In this document: one piece after another, positions 33,968-34,090 of the stretch
Position numbering within the stretch: position 1 is the first letter of the stretch
Layout of the letters: every line of letters starts with the position of its first letter
NCBI GenBank assembly: GCA_029976805.1
Contig: JAPOLY010000029.1
Span: forward strand, 1 to 34,090
Direction: 5' to 3'
Source of the DNA: a bacterium
Lineage (GTDB): Bacteria > Planctomycetota > UBA8108 > UBA1146
Length of the DNA: 34,090 bases
Made by a program: the position numbers and the translations under genes
Notes under the pieces: generated by a model
What the model saw: only the letters and a program-made list of their open reading frames with translations
What the model was told of the DNA's origin: nothing
Database searches by the model: none

Positions 33968-34010
33968 AAAAAAAGGCCCCGTCGGTGTTCTCCGACGGGG
34001 CCTTTTTTTT
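33968..34010. terminator. Bidirectional intrinsic terminator
   Basis: A perfect 11-bp stem GGCCCCGTCGG/CCGACGGGGCC around TGTTCT (33975-34002) is flanked by seven A and eight T. It ends the plus-strand dockerin gene and the minus-strand gene at the right edge. Confidence 0.95.
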
Positions 34011-34020
34011 GGGGTTGCGA

Positions 34021-34090
34021 TCATGAGCCGGAAGAACCGGACTCCTGAACCGCCTCCGCATAGACTCCGGTTTTCACCGAATCTCCAGAG
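34021..34090 (-). CDS. C-terminal end of a gene cut by the window edge
   Basis: One minus-strand frame is open from the edge to a TGA at 34023-34021 and gives 22 residues ending SGDSVKTGVYAEAVQESGSSGS. The Ser/Gly-rich close and the bidirectional terminator 10 bp after the stop support a real gene end. No family can be named from so little. Confidence 0.5.
   Translation of the reverse strand, partial: SGDSVKTGVYAEAVQESGSSGS

Noticed and set aside
1..34090. CRISPR arrays, insertion sequences, phage genes, toxin-antitoxin or secondary-metabolite clusters
   Set aside because: I looked for spaced direct repeats, transposase or integrase motifs and characteristic gene sets and found none.

Overview
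The window most likely comes from a member of the Planctomycetota, probably an aquatic or marine lineage. Five secreted proteins carry the same dockerin-like calcium-binding module, four of them with a shared four-cysteine pattern, and such modules are common in that phylum. Other pointers are a DUF1570-like secreted metallopeptidase, a degenerate transmembrane kinase, a diheme DHOR-type cytochrome and many large secreted proteins of unknown role. The assignment is an inference from gene content. I see no insertion sequence, prophage, CRISPR array or replication origin.

Left block (1-9876, all minus strand). A unit reads nadC (CTG start proposed) > DUF2062 membrane protein > DUF192 lipoprotein > membrane-anchored HhH (ComEA-like) protein > uvrB > transmembrane pseudokinase, with gaps of 31 bp or less or short overlaps. 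After a 277-bp gap come a DUF1570-like secreted metallopeptidase and a partial gene that shares its N-terminal module. Facing nadC across 389 bp (9877-10265) is a plus-strand pair: a eukaryote-type UDP-sugar pyrophosphorylase (UAP1/UDPGP family) overlapping a secreted TPR protein.

Middle block (13.2-22.3 kb). tRNA-Cys(GCA) lies just behind a long TPR protein with a DUF4388/PATAN-like N-terminus, both on the minus strand. A 728-bp intergenic region rich in inverted repeats separates it from two plus-strand secreted proteins: an FG-GAP/VCBS propeller with a dockerin-like tail, and a diheme DHOR (DUF1111-type) cytochrome with the same tail. Strong hairpin terminators follow each, and a hairpin-rich leader precedes the cytochrome gene. 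tRNA-Leu(UAA) and a possible beta-barrel lipoprotein follow on the minus strand.

Right block (22.4-34.1 kb). On the minus strand a penicillin-acylase-family protein (dockerin-like module at its N-terminus) overlaps a PF10023-type aminopeptidase lipoprotein. An ECF sigma factor and a membrane anti-sigma factor with a Cys/His-rich C-terminus come next. Diverging from the acylase is a small secreted dockerin protein, which converges with a YaiI/DUF188 protein downstream of a YyaL/DUF255 thioredoxin-fold protein. A 61-aa two-helix membrane protein, a fifth dockerin-type secreted protein (its module lacks all cysteines and has an extra tail), a bidirectional terminator and the 3' end of another minus-strand gene complete the window.

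Functionally the window mixes housekeeping (NAD synthesis, nucleotide excision repair, nucleotide-sugar supply, two tRNAs) with a large investment in exported calcium-binding proteins and one envelope-signalling pair. The parts most likely to hold undescribed biology are the shared four-cysteine module, the Cys/His-rich anti-sigma factor, and the structured intergenic regions near 16.0-16.3 kb and 19.4-19.55 kb.
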